Numbered from the stretch's first letter, positions 1-9,607 are shown. The stretch: 64,000 bases of DNA from Thermomonas sp. (GCF_020850895.1 NZ_JADZDS010000007.1:1-64000), one strand, 5' to 3'. Translations and numbers: made by a program. Notes: generated from the sequence alone by a model not told the origin.

Positions 1-316
1 AATCCTTGCGAAATCAACAAACTGGCCGAGGCGGCGGCGGCACCTTGCGGCTTCGCCACACTTTCCATCCTGCCCTGCCGGTGGTAAGCCCTTGATTCAG
101 AAAGACTCCGGGCGGGTCCTGTTGGAACTCGACCACAAACCCGGCGAACCGGGCCGCGCATTATGGCGGGCCGATGCCTGGTTTGCAATGTTTCCTTGCG
201 AAATCAGAGCTTTGCGAGCTACCGGAGAGTCTAGAGGCGACGGCCGGGGCTTTCGGGCACCAAGCGAGTATCGGGGAGCGACTGCCCGGAATCCCCGGCA
301 GCCGCCCTCGCGGGAC
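1..316. other. Gene-free stretch downstream of infC
   Basis: I see no convincing gene here. In this family infC is normally followed on the same strand by rpmI and rplT, and the rpmI start must lie beyond base 1. The stretch holds a good minus-strand promoter (separate entry). Just downstream of it is a short GC hairpin (CCCGG, loop TTCG, CCGGG, about 130-146). A 14-base direct repeat, TCCTTGCGAAATCA, lies at 3-16 and 193-206. A long structured leader here would fit L20 autoregulation of rpmI-rplT, but that is inference. Confidence 0.5.
160..188 (-). promoter_or_regulatory. Sigma70-like promoter, probably for rpmI-rplT
   Basis: On the minus strand a -35 TTGCAA (183-188) and a -10 CATAAT (160-165) are separated by exactly 17 bases. 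Transcription would start near 150 and read out of the window toward the expected rpmI-rplT genes. The site lies about 130 bases after the infC stop, so it would give the ribosomal protein genes a promoter independent of thrS-infC. Confidence 0.5.
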
Positions 317-841
317 TCACTTCTTCTTCGGCGCGATCATCATCACCATCTGCCGGCCCTCCAGCCGCGGACGGGATTCGATCAGGATGTCTTCGCCCAG
401 ATCGGTCTCGATCCGGGTCGCCATGTCGCGCCCCAATTCCTGATGGCTCATCTCGCGACCACGGAAACGGATGTTGACCTTGATCTTGTCGCCCTCGGCG
501 AGGAATTCACGCATCTTGCGCAGCTTGATCTGGTAATCGCCCTCGTCCGTGACCGGACGGAACTTCACTTCCTTGATCTCGACCTGGCGGGTCTTCTTCT
601 TCGCCTCGTTGGCCTTCTTCTGCTGTTCGAACTTGAACTTTCCGAAGTCCATGATCTTGCAGACCGGCGGGTCGGCGTTGGGCTGGATCTCGACCAGGTC
701 GAGCTCCTCGTCCTCCGCCATGCGCAGGGCCTCGTCGCGCGTCAGCACGCCGATCATCTCGCCATCACTGCCGATGACGCGCACGCGCGGAACGCGGATC
801 TCGCCGTTGCGCCGATTTTGCTTCGTGTCCGGGGTACTGAT
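317..841 (-). CDS. infC: Translation initiation factor IF-3
   Basis: IF-3 binds the 30S subunit, keeps the subunits apart and proofreads start-codon choice. The 174-residue product carries the conserved N-domain (NGEIRVPRVRVIG near the start), the linker region FGKFKFEQQKK, and a C-domain ending in EGRQMVMMIAPKKK. I place the start at an ATC codon (839-841, followed by Ser-Thr-Pro-Asp), preceded by GGAG nine bases upstream. An in-frame ATG 27 bases further out lacks this spacing and would add residues unlike the family. A rare AUU/AUC start is the known basis of IF-3 autorepression. The gene lies 84 bases downstream of thrS, as in many proteobacteria. Confidence 0.95.
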   Translation of the reverse strand: MSTPDTKQNRRNGEIRVPRVRVIGSDGEMIGVLTRDEALRMAEDEELDLVEIQPNADPPVCKIMDFGKFKFEQQKKANEAKKKTRQVEIKEVKFRPVTDEGDYQIKLRKMREFLAEGDKIKVNIRFRGREMSHQELGRDMATRIETDLGEDILIESRPRLEGRQMVMMIAPKKK

Positions 842-883
842 TGTGGCTATCTCCAAACATGGGCCCATCTGGGCAGGTTGGTC

Positions 884-901
884 CGTGATTCCGGAATCAC
901 G
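884..901. promoter_or_regulatory. Perfect 18-bp palindrome between thrS and infC
   Basis: CGTGATTCCGGAATCACG reads the same on both strands and sits in the thrS-infC gap, 25 bases after the thrS stop. A second short palindrome, ATGGGCCCAT (860-869), follows it toward infC. In the transcript both could fold just upstream of the infC ribosome binding site, or the first could bind a dimeric regulator. No function is established from the sequence. Confidence 0.35.
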
Positions 902-925
902 AACCGTATTCGAACCACTGCGGCG

Positions 926-2827
926 TCAGGCAACGCCTTCCGCACGCAGACGCGCAATGAAGTCATCAACGGCCATGCTGCCGAGGTCTTCCCCACCCCG
1001 CGTGCGCACCGACAGCGTGCCGTTGTCCTTCTCGCGATCTCCGATCACCAGCAGGTACGGGACACGCTGCAGCGTGTGCTCGCGGATTTTATAGCCGATT
1101 TTTTCATTCCGCAAATCCGAAATCACGCGGAATCCTTGATTCGCAAGGGTTTTCCGAATCTCCTCCGCGGCATCGCCCTGCGCATCGGTGATATTCATCA
1201 CCACCGCCTGCACCGGCGCCAGCCACGCCGGGAACTGGCCGGCATGGTGCTCGATCAGGATGCCGATGAAACGCTCCATCGAGCCGACGATGGCACGGTG
1301 CAGCATCACCGGATGCCGACGCTGGCTGTGTTCATCGACATATTCGGCGCCCAGCCGGCCCGGCATCATGAAGTCGACCTGCATGGTGCCGAGCTGCCAG
1401 GTGCGGCCGATCGCATCTTTCAGGTGGTACTCGATCTTAGGCCCGTAGAACGCACCCTCGCCCGGTAATTCCTGCCATTCCACGCCGGAGGCACGCAGGG
1501 CATCGCGCAGCGCGGCTTCGGCCTTGTCCCAGGTCGCATCGTCGCCCAGCCGCGAATCCGGGCGCAGCGCGATCTTGATCTGGATGTCGGAAAAACCGAA
1601 ATCGGAATACACCCTCAGCGCTTGTTCGTGGAACGCGCGCACTTCCGATTCGATCTGGCCCTCGGTGCAGAAGATGTGGCCGTCGTCCTGGGTGAAGCCG
1701 CGCACGCGCAGGATGCCGTGCAGCGCGCCCGAGGGTTCATTGCGATGGCAGGCGCCGAACTCGCCATAGCGGATAGGCAGGTCGCGGTAGCTGTGCAAGC
1801 CCTGGTTGAACACCTGCACGTGGCCGGGGCAATTCATCGGCTTCACCGCGTACGTCCGCTTCTCGGACTCGGTGAAGAACATGTTGTCCTTGTAGTTGTC
1901 CCAGTGGCCGGACTTCTTCCACAAATCCACGTCGAGGATCTGCGGGCAGCGCACCTCGCCATAGCCCGTGGCACGGTACACGCCGCGCATGTATTGCTCG
2001 ACCACCTGCCAGATGCTCCAGCCCTTCGGATGCCAGAACACCAGCCCCGGCCCTTCTTCCTGCAGATGGAACAGGTCCTGCGCCTTGGCGATCTTGCGGT
2101 GGTCGCGCTTCTCCGCCTCTTCCAACTGGGTCAGGTAGGCCTTCAGATCCTTATCGTTGATCCAGGCGGTGCCGTAGATGCGGCTGAGCATCTGGTTGTT
2201 GTGGTCGCCGCGCCAGTAGGCACCCGCCACCTTCATCAATTTGAACGCGCGCAGCTTGTCGGTGCCGGGCACGTGCGGGCCACGGCAGAGGTCGGTGAAC
2301 TCACCTTGGGAATACAGCGACAGCTCCTGATCCGCCGGGATGCTTTCGATGATCTCGGCCTTGTAGGCCTCACCGATCCCCTTGAAGAACGCCACCGCTT
2401 CGTCGCGCGATTTCACGCTGCGCGCCAGCGGCAGCGCTTCCTTGACGATCTTGTGCATCTCTGCCTCGATCGCCGGCAGGTCTTCCGGCGTGAACGGGCG
2501 CTCATAGGCGAAGTCGTAATAGAAGCCGTTGTCGATCACCGGACCGATGGTCACCTGCGCGCCGGGGAACAGGCGCTGCACGGCCTGCGCCAGCAGGTGG
2601 GCGGTGGAATGACGCAGGATGTCCAGCGCCTCCGGCGATTTTTCAGTGACGATGGCCAGTGCAGCGTCGCGTTCGATCACGAAGCTGGCGTCGACCAGCC
2701 GGTCATCGACCTTGCCGGCCAAGGTGGACTTGGCCAGCCCGGTACCGATCGAGGCGGCGACATCGGCAACACTGACGGAGTGTTCGAACTGACGGATCGA
2801 GCCGTCGGGAAGGGTGATATTGACCAT
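926..2827 (-). CDS. thrS: Threonine--tRNA ligase
   Basis: Charges tRNA-Thr with threonine in the cytoplasm. The 633-residue protein has the class II ThrRS layout: an N-terminal TGS domain ([15 protein letters not shown]), the editing domain with [10 protein letters not shown], a catalytic core with zinc-ligand motif MNCPGH and the class II motif 2 region ([11 protein letters not shown]), and a C-terminal anticodon-binding domain. The start at 2827 was chosen because upstream codons in the same frame run into the terminator hairpin and do not resemble the family. The gene is followed by infC on the same strand. Confidence 0.97.
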   Translation of the reverse strand: MVNITLPDGSIRQFEHSVSVADVAASIGTGLAKSTLAGKVDDRLVDASFVIERDAALAIVTEKSPEALDILRHSTAHLLAQAVQRLFPGAQVTIGPVIDNGFYYDFAYERPFTPEDLPAIEAEMHKIVKEALPLARSVKSRDEAVAFFKGIGEAYKAEIIESIPADQELSLYSQGEFTDLCRGPHVPGTDKLRAFKLMKVAGAYWRGDHNNQMLSRIYGTAWINDKDLKAYLTQLEEAEKRDHRKIAKAQDLFHLQEEGPGLVFWHPKGWSIWQVVEQYMRGVYRATGYGEVRCPQILDVDLWKKSGHWDNYKDNMFFTESEKRTYAVKPMNCPGHVQVFNQGLHSYRDLPIRYGEFGACHRNEPSGALHGILRVRGFTQDDGHIFCTEGQIESEVRAFHEQALRVYSDFGFSDIQIKIALRPDSRLGDDATWDKAEAALRDALRASGVEWQELPGEGAFYGPKIEYHLKDAIGRTWQLGTMQVDFMMPGRLGAEYVDEHSQRRHPVMLHRAIVGSMERFIGILIEHHAGQFPAWLAPVQAVVMNITDAQGDAAEEIRKTLANQGFRVISDLRNEKIGYKIREHTLQRVPYLLVIGDREKDNGTLSVRTRGGEDLGSMAVDDFIARLRAEGVA

Positions 2828-2885
2828 GGCGGTATGTCTCGGAGGCATCCGACTGCAGCCAGCCGGGAAAATCGGATCGCGGATA

Positions 2886-2910
2886 CGAAAAAGGCGCCGA
2901 AGCGCCTTTC
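2886..2910 (-). terminator. Rho-independent terminator between tRNA-Val and thrS
   Basis: Read on the minus strand, AAAGGCGC-TTCG-GCGCCTTT forms a perfect 8-bp stem with a UUCG tetraloop followed by further Ts. It would stop transcription coming from tRNA-Val about 60 bases before the thrS start. Its position in the thrS leader also allows an attenuator role, which the sequence alone cannot decide. Confidence 0.7.
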
Positions 2911-3048
2911 GATGATCCATCGGGGATCGAAAGCGTCGGCGGATTCAGTGCTGGTCGCTACTAGTGTCCATGTCGCACGCTCGGCCGGCATTGCCGCAGG
3001 CCACCTGTTCCTCGATGCACCTTTCACGTCGTGACCACGCCGGAAGCG

Positions 3049-3123
3049 TGGTGGGCGGTACAGGGTTCGAACCTGTGACCCCTACCATGTCAAGGTAGTG
3101 CTCTACCGCTGAGCTAACCGCCC
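3049..3123 (-). tRNA. tRNA-Val (GAC)
   Basis: A 75-nt cloverleaf with a 7-bp acceptor stem (GGGCGGT/ACCGCCC), D-arm TAGCTCAGCGGTAGAGCA, an anticodon stem CTACC/GGTAG around loop TTGACAT (anticodon GAC), T-arm GGTTCGAACC and an encoded CCA end. It stands alone, divergent from the dipeptidase gene and upstream of thrS. Confidence 0.95.
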
Positions 3124-3135
3124 GCAAGGGCGCGA

Positions 3136-3165
3136 ATTGTAGCGTGTTTGCCCGTACGCGGACAA
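3136..3165 (-). promoter_or_regulatory. tRNA-Val promoter
   Basis: A -35 TTGTCC (3160-3165) and a -10 TACAAT (3136-3141) are separated by 18 bases on the minus strand. They are followed by a GC-rich discriminator just before the tRNA. The tRNA-Asn promoter in this window has the same arrangement. Confidence 0.6.
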
Positions 3166-3301
3166 GCACGGTGAAGCCCGCAGTGCCGCTTGGCAACTCG
3201 GCGAAGCTGCGCTGCTGTGACGGCGTCCATGACCTATGGCCGACACGGTTCCGAAGCAATCCGTGCCACTATCCCGGCAATCCATCCACGACGGGACCGC
3301 C

Positions 3302-4561
3302 ATGAGACTGGCTCGGACGATCGCGGTGGCCACGCTGTTGGCCGCCTCCACCTGCGTGACCGCCGGCACCGGCCCGGCCACCATCAGCGCCCGCGCCCGC
3401 GCCGTGCAGGCGCAGGCCATCAACCTGGACACCCATCTCGACACCCCAGGGCTGTTCTCGAATCCGGGCTGGAAGATCACCGACCGCCACTCCTACCAAG
3501 TCGACGGATCCCAGGTGGACTACCCGCGCATGGTGGAAGGCGGCCTGGACGGCGGCTTCTGGGTGATCTACACCGGCCAGGGCACCCGCGATGCGGCCGG
3601 CAATCGCCAGGCACGCGACGCCGGCCTCAGGCGACTGGCCGAAATCCGCGAGATGGTGGCGGCCAACCCGGACAAGTTCGAACTGGCCACCACCGCCGAC
3701 GATGCGGCGCGGATCAAGGCCGCCGGTAAAAAGTCGGTCTATATCAGCATGGAAAACGCCTACCCGTTGGAGCAAGACCCAAGCCTGCTGAGCTTCTATT
3801 ACAAACAAGGCCTGCGCATGCTGTCGCTGGTGCATACCAGCCACAACGATTTCGCCGATTCGGCCGGCATGGGCGTCGCCCCCGCAGGCGAACACGGCGG
3901 CTTGAGCGCGCAGGGCAAGGCGTTGATCGCCGAGGCCAACCGTCTCGGCATCCTGATCGACCAGTCGCACGCATCCAACGCCGTCTTCGACCAGATGCTG
4001 GAACTGAGCACAGCGCCGATCATCCTTTCGCACAGCGGCGCCTACGATGTCTTCGCGCACTCGCGCAACATCGACGATGCGCGCATCCGCGCGCTGGCTG
4101 CGAAAGGCGGCGTGATCCAGGTCAACTCGCTGGGCGGCTACCTGATCGATACCGGCGCCACGCCCGAATACCGCGCCGAGATGCGCAAACTGTGGGAATC
4201 GATGGGCAACCCCGATGCCCTGACGCCCGAGCAACGCGCGCAATTCCGCGCGCAGATGGCAGCGCTCGACGGGAAGTACGGCATCCGCAAGGCGGATTTC
4301 GACGATTACATGCGCCACCTGCTGCACATCATCGAGGTGGCGGGCTGGGAGCACGTGGGCCTGGGCGCCGACTGGGACGGCGGCGGCGGCGTCATCGGCT
4401 ACGAGGACATCACCGCGCTGCCGAAGGTGGTGCAAGCCCTGCTGGACGCCGGCTACAGCGACGCGCAGGTGCAAGGCATCCTGGGCGGCAACGTCGTGCG
4501 CCTGCTGCGGCAGGTGCAGGCACTGGCCGATCCGCAGGCGGTGAAAGCCGCATTGGAATAA
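3302..4561 (+). CDS. Exported membrane dipeptidase, peptidase M19 family
   Basis: Predicted zinc dipeptidase (renal dipeptidase family) of 419 residues. A Sec-type signal peptide (MRLARTIAVATLLAASTCVTA) precedes the mature protein. M19 hallmarks are visible: the first zinc motif as HLD in INLDTHLDTPG, the bridging Glu in ISMENAYPL, further His ligands in DQSHAS and LSHSGAY, and the Asp in GLGADWDG. The start at 3302 is chosen because an in-frame ATG 22 codons upstream would put extra residues ahead of a clean signal peptide. It probably trims dipeptides, including D-residue-containing ones, in the periplasm; the substrate is not evident. Confidence 0.92.
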   Translation: MRLARTIAVATLLAASTCVTAGTGPATISARARAVQAQAINLDTHLDTPGLFSNPGWKITDRHSYQVDGSQVDYPRMVEGGLDGGFWVIYTGQGTRDAAGNRQARDAGLRRLAEIREMVAANPDKFELATTADDAARIKAAGKKSVYISMENAYPLEQDPSLLSFYYKQGLRMLSLVHTSHNDFADSAGMGVAPAGEHGGLSAQGKALIAEANRLGILIDQSHASNAVFDQMLELSTAPIILSHSGAYDVFAHSRNIDDARIRALAAKGGVIQVNSLGGYLIDTGATPEYRAEMRKLWESMGNPDALTPEQRAQFRAQMAALDGKYGIRKADFDDYMRHLLHIIEVAGWEHVGLGADWDGGGGVIGYEDITALPKVVQALLDAGYSDAQVQGILGGNVVRLLRQVQALADPQAVKAALE

Positions 4562-4649
4562 GCGGACCGGCGCACTCGTCCACGCCGCAGGAAGCGTGCG
4601 CTGAACCCCACAGACCCGGACAATCCGTCACACCGACAGGGGCCATGCG

Positions 4650-6368
4650 ATGGGATCCGGATTCACGACCCGCCTCGCCACCGGTTCGGACCGGGAGCAA
4701 ATCTACCGGATTCGGCACGCCGTCTACGCGGAAGAACTCGGCCAGCATCCGCGCAATGCGGAAGGTGCGCTGCGCGACGCGCTGGATGCCGTCAACGACT
4801 ACATCGTCGTGCTGGAACAGGATCGGGTGGTGGCCTTCGTCGCGATCACCCCGCCCACGGCCGCCACGTTTTCGATCGACAAGTATTTCTCCCGCACGGA
4901 CCTGCCGATCCGGTTCCATTCCTCCCTGTACGAACTGCGGCTGCTGACCGTCTGCGCCGGGTACCGGCACTCGATGCTTCTGCGGCGGCTGGTCGAAGCC
5001 ACCTTCGGACACCTGCACGCGCTAGGTGCCACCGAGGCCATCGCGATTGGCCGCCGGGAAATCCTCGAACTCTACGAAGGCCTCGGCTTCCAGCGGCTCG
5101 GATTGAGCATTCAGTCCGGACGCGTCAGCTACGAATTGATGTTGATCGATGAAGCCGGCTTCCAGCGCCACGGCGCGCGGCTGCTCCGGACAACGCCCAC
5201 CCCCGCCGGCCCGGCCGATGCCCAGGTCGCCCCACCCGCCAAGGCCTACCACGGCGGCGCGTTCTTCGAGGCCATCGGCCCACGCTTCGATGCGCTGGAC
5301 GCAAAAGACGAGGTCATCAGCGCCGACGTGCTGGACGCATGGTTCGATCCGGCACCGGAGGCGGTCGCGGCCATCGGGCAGCATCTGGCCTTCGCGATGC
5401 GCACCTCGCCGCCCACCCACGCCGAAGGCGTGCTGGAAACGCTGGCCGAATCCCGCGGATTGCCGCAGGCGCACTTCGCGCTGGGCGCAGGTTCGTCCGA
5501 TCTGATGTTCCGGGCCATGCGCCTGTGGGTGGGCAAGCACAGCCGGGTGTTGCTGCCGGATCCAACCTATGGCGAATACGGCCATATTCTCGAACACGTG
5601 ATCGGTTGCGACCTGCAGCGCTTTGCACTGTCGGCGGAGACGGGCTATGCGATCGATCCGCAAGCACTGCGCGCCGAATTCGCCCGCGGCCATGACTGGA
5701 TTTTCCTGGTCAACCCGAACAGCCCGACCGGCACCACGCTGGATCACGCCACGCTGGCCTCCCTGCTCGAATCCCTGCATCCGGACACCCATCTGTGGCT
5801 GGATGAAACCTACGTCGACTACGTCGATCCGGCGATGACGCTGGAACCGCTGGCCGCTGCACATCCGCGGGTGGTGGTCTGCAAATCGCTGTCGAAATGC
5901 TATGCGCTTTCGGGGCTGCGCGCGGCCTATCTCTGCAGCAATGCGGAGCGGATTGCGCAGGTGCGGCATATCACGCCGCCGTGGGTGCTCGGCCTGCCAA
6001 CCCAGATGGCGGTGGTCGCCGCCCTGCGCAATCGCGCTTACTACGAACAGCAATGGGCCGCGACCCGCGTGCTGCGCACGCAGTTGGCGCAGGCGCTGGA
6101 GGCCATCGGGATCAACGTGATCGGCGGGCAGGCGAACTTCCTGCTGTGTTCGCTGCGCGATCGGGCCATCACCGCATCGGTGCTGATCGAGCGCTGCCGC
6201 CAGCGCAAGCTGTTCCTGCGCAGCCTCGACAACTTCGGCACGCGGATCGACGCGTGGACGTTCCGGATCGCGGTCAAGGATGCGGCGACGAACCGGCGGA
6301 TGCTGGCGATCATCGCGGAAGCCCTGAAGTCCTCGGGCGAAGCGCTCGACGCGGATTGCAGCACCTGA
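4650..6368 (+). CDS. GNAT acyltransferase fused to PLP class I/II aminotransferase
   Basis: A 572-residue two-domain enzyme. Residues ~1-170 look like a GNAT acyltransferase of the acyl-homoserine-lactone-synthase/exosortase-associated type (RIRHAVYAEELGQ near the start, YELRLLTVCAGYR, then GRREILELYEGLGFQRLG). A Pro/Ala-rich linker (~180-200) leads to a complete fold-type I aminotransferase resembling HisC/CobD. That half has NPNSPTG, WLDETYVDYV and the PLP lysine in SLSKCYALSGLR (Lys416). The gene sits alone, 88 bases after the dipeptidase gene and convergent with uvrB. Neither partner substrate is known. The layout suggests that one enzyme makes an amino group or amine and the other acylates it. 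Confidence 0.8.
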   Translation: MGSGFTTRLATGSDREQIYRIRHAVYAEELGQHPRNAEGALRDALDAVNDYIVVLEQDRVVAFVAITPPTAATFSIDKYFSRTDLPIRFHSSLYELRLLTVCAGYRHSMLLRRLVEATFGHLHALGATEAIAIGRREILELYEGLGFQRLGLSIQSGRVSYELMLIDEAGFQRHGARLLRTTPTPAGPADAQVAPPAKAYHGGAFFEAIGPRFDALDAKDEVISADVLDAWFDPAPEAVAAIGQHLAFAMRTSPPTHAEGVLETLAESRGLPQAHFALGAGSSDLMFRAMRLWVGKHSRVLLPDPTYGEYGHILEHVIGCDLQRFALSAETGYAIDPQALRAEFARGHDWIFLVNPNSPTGTTLDHATLASLLESLHPDTHLWLDETYVDYVDPAMTLEPLAAAHPRVVVCKSLSKCYALSGLRAAYLCSNAERIAQVRHITPPWVLGLPTQMAVVAALRNRAYYEQQWAATRVLRTQLAQALEAIGINVIGGQANFLLCSLRDRAITASVLIERCRQRKLFLRSLDNFGTRIDAWTFRIAVKDAATNRRMLAIIAEALKSSGEALDADCST

Positions 6369-6410
6369 GCGTGAACCGACGGGCATATCTCGCCGCCGGC
6401 CTCCCCGCCG

Positions 6411-8459
6411 TCAAAGCCCCGCCTCGCGCAGCCGCCGAATCTGATCACGCACCTGCGCCGCCGCCTCGAACTCCAGATCGCGGGCGTGCTGGTGCATTTG
6501 CTGTTCCAGCGCATGGATCTTCGCTTCCTGCTCCCGCGGTGACAGGCGCTGGTAGTCCAGCTCCGGCTCGGCCACGCGCTTGAGCTTGCCGCGTCCCTTC
6601 AGCTCGCCCGACTCGGCGCGCGCGCCTTCCATCACGTCGCGCACTGCCCGCTGCACCGACTGCGGGGTGATCCCGTGCTCGGCGTTGTAGGCCTGCTGGC
6701 GACCGCGGCGGCGGTCGGTTTCGTCGATGGCGATCTTCATCGAACGAGTGATGGAATCGGCGTACAGGATCGCCTTGCCGCGCAGGTTGCGCGCGGCGCG
6801 GCCAATGGTCTGGATCAGCGCGCCGCTGCTGCGCAGGAAGCCTTCCTTGTCGGCATCGAGGATGGCCACCAGCGACACCTCGGGCATATCCAGACCCTCA
6901 CGCAACAGGTTGATGCCGACCAGCACGTCGAACATCCCGAGCCGCAGGTCGCGGATGATTTCCACCCGCTCCACCGTTTCCACGTCCGAGTGCAGGTAGC
7001 GCACTTTCACGCCGTGCTCGCCGAGATATTCGGTGAGGTTCTCGGCCATGCGCTTGGTCAGCGTGGTCACCAACACGCGGTCACCCAGCGCCACCCGGTC
7101 GTGGATCTCGCCGAGCAGGTCATCGACCTGGGTCGTCACCGGGCGGATCTCGACCTCGGGATCGACCAGCCCGGTCGGGCGCACCACCAACTCGACGACC
7201 TCGTCACCGGCCTCGCGCAATTCGTAGGGCCCCGGCGTGGCCGACACATAGACGCTGCGCGGCGCGCGGGCCTCCCATTCCTCGAAACGCAGCGGCCGGT
7301 TGTCGAGCGCCGACGGCAGCCGGAACCCGAATTCCACCAGGGTCTCCTTGCGCGAGCGGTCGCCCTTGTACATCGCGCCGATCTGCGGAATGGTGACGTG
7401 CGATTCATCGACCACCAGCAGCGCATCGGTGGGCAAGTAGTCGAACAGGGTCGGTGGCGGCTCGCCCTGTTTACGTCCGGTCAGGTGGCGCGAATAGTTT
7501 TCAATCCCGCTGCAAAACCCAACTTCCGCCATCATCTCCAGATCGAACTGGGTGCGCTGGCTGAGCCGCTGCACTTCCACCAGTTTGTTCGCCGCATACA
7601 GCTGTTCCTGGCGTTCGCGCAATTCTTCCTTGATCGTCCCAACCGCCGCGAGGATGCGTTCACGCGGCGTCGCATAGTGGGTCTTGGGATAGACGACGTA
7701 GCGCGGCAGCCGGCGCAGGATCTGCCCGGTCAGCGGATCGAACATCGACAACTGCTCGACCTCGCCATCGAACAACTCGATCCGCAACGCCTCGAGGTCG
7801 GATTCGGCCGGGAACACGTCCACGGTTTCCCCGCGCACGCGGAAGGTGCCGCGATCGAGCACCAGCTCGTTGCGGGTGTACTGCAAGGTCGTCAGATGCC
7901 GCAGCAGCTCGCGCTGGTCGATGCGATCACCGCGCGACAGGATCAGCCGCATCGCCAGATAGTCTTCCGGCGCGCCGAGGCCATAGATCGCCGACACCGA
8001 GGCCACCACGATGGTGTCGCGGCGCGAGAGCAAGGCCTTGGTCGCCGCCAGCCGCATCTGCTCGATATGGTCGTTGATCGAACTGTCCTTCTCGATGAAG
8101 GTGTCGGTCGACGGCACGTAGGCTTCGGGCTGGTAGTAGTCGTAATAGCTGACGAAATACTCGACCGCGTTGTGCGGGAAGAACGCCTTGAACTCGCCGT
8201 ACAACTGCGCCGCCAAGGTCTTGTTGTGCGCCATCACCAGGGTCGGTTTCTGCACCCGCTGGATGACATTGGCCATGGTGAAGGTCTTGCCCGAGCCGGT
8301 GACGCCCAGCAACACCTGCTTGGCCAGTCCGTTTTCGAACCCGGCAACGAGCTTCTCGATTGCCTGCGGCTGGTCGCCGGCCGGCTGGTAGGGCGCCGTC
8401 AGCTCGAAGCGGTCGGAATGGGTCGAAAGCTCGACGTCGGTGGGCGTGGGGGTGGTCAT
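6411..8459 (-). CDS. uvrB: UvrABC system protein B
   Basis: Damage-recognition helicase of nucleotide excision repair, working with UvrA and UvrC. The 682-residue protein has Walker A GVTGSGKT (residues 52-59), the [10 protein letters not shown] segment of the beta-hairpin, helicase motifs including DESH and QTIGRAAR, and a C-terminal UVR motif that binds UvrC. The start at 8459 is chosen for the family-like N-terminus reading into [14 protein letters not shown]. The longer frame up to 8612 is low-complexity. The gene converges with the fusion enzyme. Confidence 0.97.
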   Translation of the reverse strand: MTTPTPTDVELSTHSDRFELTAPYQPAGDQPQAIEKLVAGFENGLAKQVLLGVTGSGKTFTMANVIQRVQKPTLVMAHNKTLAAQLYGEFKAFFPHNAVEYFVSYYDYYQPEAYVPSTDTFIEKDSSINDHIEQMRLAATKALLSRRDTIVVASVSAIYGLGAPEDYLAMRLILSRGDRIDQRELLRHLTTLQYTRNELVLDRGTFRVRGETVDVFPAESDLEALRIELFDGEVEQLSMFDPLTGQILRRLPRYVVYPKTHYATPRERILAAVGTIKEELRERQEQLYAANKLVEVQRLSQRTQFDLEMMAEVGFCSGIENYSRHLTGRKQGEPPPTLFDYLPTDALLVVDESHVTIPQIGAMYKGDRSRKETLVEFGFRLPSALDNRPLRFEEWEARAPRSVYVSATPGPYELREAGDEVVELVVRPTGLVDPEVEIRPVTTQVDDLLGEIHDRVALGDRVLVTTLTKRMAENLTEYLGEHGVKVRYLHSDVETVERVEIIRDLRLGMFDVLVGINLLREGLDMPEVSLVAILDADKEGFLRSSGALIQTIGRAARNLRGKAILYADSITRSMKIAIDETDRRRGRQQAYNAEHGITPQSVQRAVRDVMEGARAESGELKGRGKLKRVAEPELDYQRLSPREQEAKIHALEQQMHQHARDLEFEAAAQVRDQIRRLREAGL

Positions 8460-8632
8460 TTCGTGCACATGCAACGCAACAGCGAAGTGTAGCGCGACGG
8501 TCGCGGCGGCTGTCGGTGCGGCAACACCCGAGGCGAACACGGCCGGAAATCCTAGGTCTCGACGCGGCAGCGGCTGATCGGCACCACCGAGGAGCCGCCC
8601 TAGCCTGATCACACGCCCTCGGGAGCCTCGCC

Positions 8633-9163
8633 ATGCGTCCTAGCACCGCCGGATTCACACTCATCGAACTGTCCGTCACCACCGCAGTCATCGGCATCCT
8701 GGCCAGCATTTCGATCGGGCCGTTCGCCGGCCTGCTGGAACATCGGCGCGCAACCGCTGCGATCGAGTCGCTGGAATCGCACCTCGCGCTGGCCCGGATG
8801 GCGGCCATCTCGCGCAACCATGCCGCCATCGTCTGCCCCAGCCGAGATGGATTGCGCTGCAGCGGCGGCATGGACTGGAGCAGCGGATGGATGGTCTATG
8901 TCGACACCAACCGCGATCGCCAACCGGGTCCCGGCGACGACATCCTGCGCACCGACCTGCACGCCGACGACGGCACCCTGCGCATCACCAGCAGCAATGG
9001 CCGTCAACGGCTGGTCTATCAAAGCGATGGCACCAGTGGAGGCAGCAACATCACGATCTCGATCTGCGGCCGCAGCAACACCCTGCTCGGCCAGGTCATC
9101 GTCAACAACATCGGCCGCGCCCGCAGCGTCCGCCCATCCGCTCCCACGTCGTGCCCGGCGTGA
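8633..9163 (+). CDS. FimT/GspH-type pseudopilin
   Basis: A 176-residue minor pseudopilin. The N-terminus carries the type III prepilin signal GFTLIEL with cleavage after Gly7, followed by a hydrophobic helix. The C-terminal half resembles the GspH/FimT beta-rich domain, with paired cysteines (CPSRDGLRC, and ICGR near the end). Such proteins prime type IV pilus or type II secretion pseudopilus assembly, and FimT homologues can bind DNA in natural transformation. No other pilus genes are next to it, so it is a stand-alone copy. Confidence 0.85.
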   Translation: MRPSTAGFTLIELSVTTAVIGILASISIGPFAGLLEHRRATAAIESLESHLALARMAAISRNHAAIVCPSRDGLRCSGGMDWSSGWMVYVDTNRDRQPGPGDDILRTDLHADDGTLRITSSNGRQRLVYQSDGTSGGSNITISICGRSNTLLGQVIVNNIGRARSVRPSAPTSCPA

Positions 9164-9242
9164 GTCCCGCCCGCCGCGGCGCAAGCGTTGCCTGCCTGCG
9201 CCAGCCCGACCCGCACCGCGGCTCCCAGATGAACACCAGTGC

Positions 9243-9272
9243 TTGCCCCGCGACGGACGCCCCGACTACAAT
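9243..9272 (+). promoter_or_regulatory. tRNA-Asn promoter
   Basis: A -35 TTGCCC (9243-9248) and a -10 TACAAT (9267-9272) are separated by 18 bases. A GCGCG-type discriminator follows, and the tRNA starts 11 bases after the -10. The arrangement matches the tRNA-Val promoter. Confidence 0.6.
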
Positions 9273-9283
9273 GCGCGTCCCCC

Positions 9284-9360
9284 GCCCGAATAGCTCAGCC
9301 GGTTAGAGCACTTGACTGTTAATCAGGGGGTCGTTGGTTCGAGTCCAACTTCGGGCGCCA
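9284..9360 (+). tRNA. tRNA-Asn (GTT)
   Basis: A 77-nt cloverleaf with acceptor stem GCCCGAA/TTCGGGC, D-arm TAGCTCAGCCGGTTAGAGCA, anticodon loop CTGTTAA (anticodon GTT), T-arm GTTGGTTCGAGTCCAAC and encoded CCA. An accessory patch follows directly, and tRNA-Asn genes are common integration targets, but I found no duplicate of the tRNA 3' end in this window. Confidence 0.95.
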
Positions 9361-9368
9361 AGAAATTC

Positions 9369-9404
9369 AAGGACTTAGCTTCGCGGCTAGGTCCTTTTTC
9401 TTTT
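9369..9404 (+). terminator. Rho-independent terminator after tRNA-Asn
   Basis: AAGGACTTAGC pairs with GCTAGGTCCTT (11 pairs including one G-T) around a 6-base loop and is followed by TTTTTCTTTT. It starts eight bases after the tRNA and should end its transcript. Confidence 0.8.
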
Positions 9405-9607
9405 GGCAGGTGCAGTTTCAGTACAAGGCCGAAACGGAGCACCTCGTGGCGAAGCCGATCAAGACTGAATCTTGGCCCAACTGGCACCCGAAGACGAAGC
9501 TGAGTTCGCACCGCCTGTGTGCGCATGGGAGCGACGGCGGCGATTGATGCTTTCCAATTGATGGTGGCGATGTGCGTCGGCACGCCTGAGCGTCCTGAGT
9601 CTGACAT

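Noticed and set aside
1622-3034. 470-residue open frame opposite thrS
   Set aside because: It mirrors thrS and continues over a terminator and into the tRNA region, with no protein-family features.
6675-8492. 605-residue open frame opposite uvrB
   Set aside because: It is a shadow in GC-rich DNA; uvrB on the other strand has full family motifs.
9405-9607. Gene between tRNA-Asn terminator and the toxin-antitoxin promoter
   Set aside because: A short open frame exists, but it has no ribosome site or recognisable peptide.
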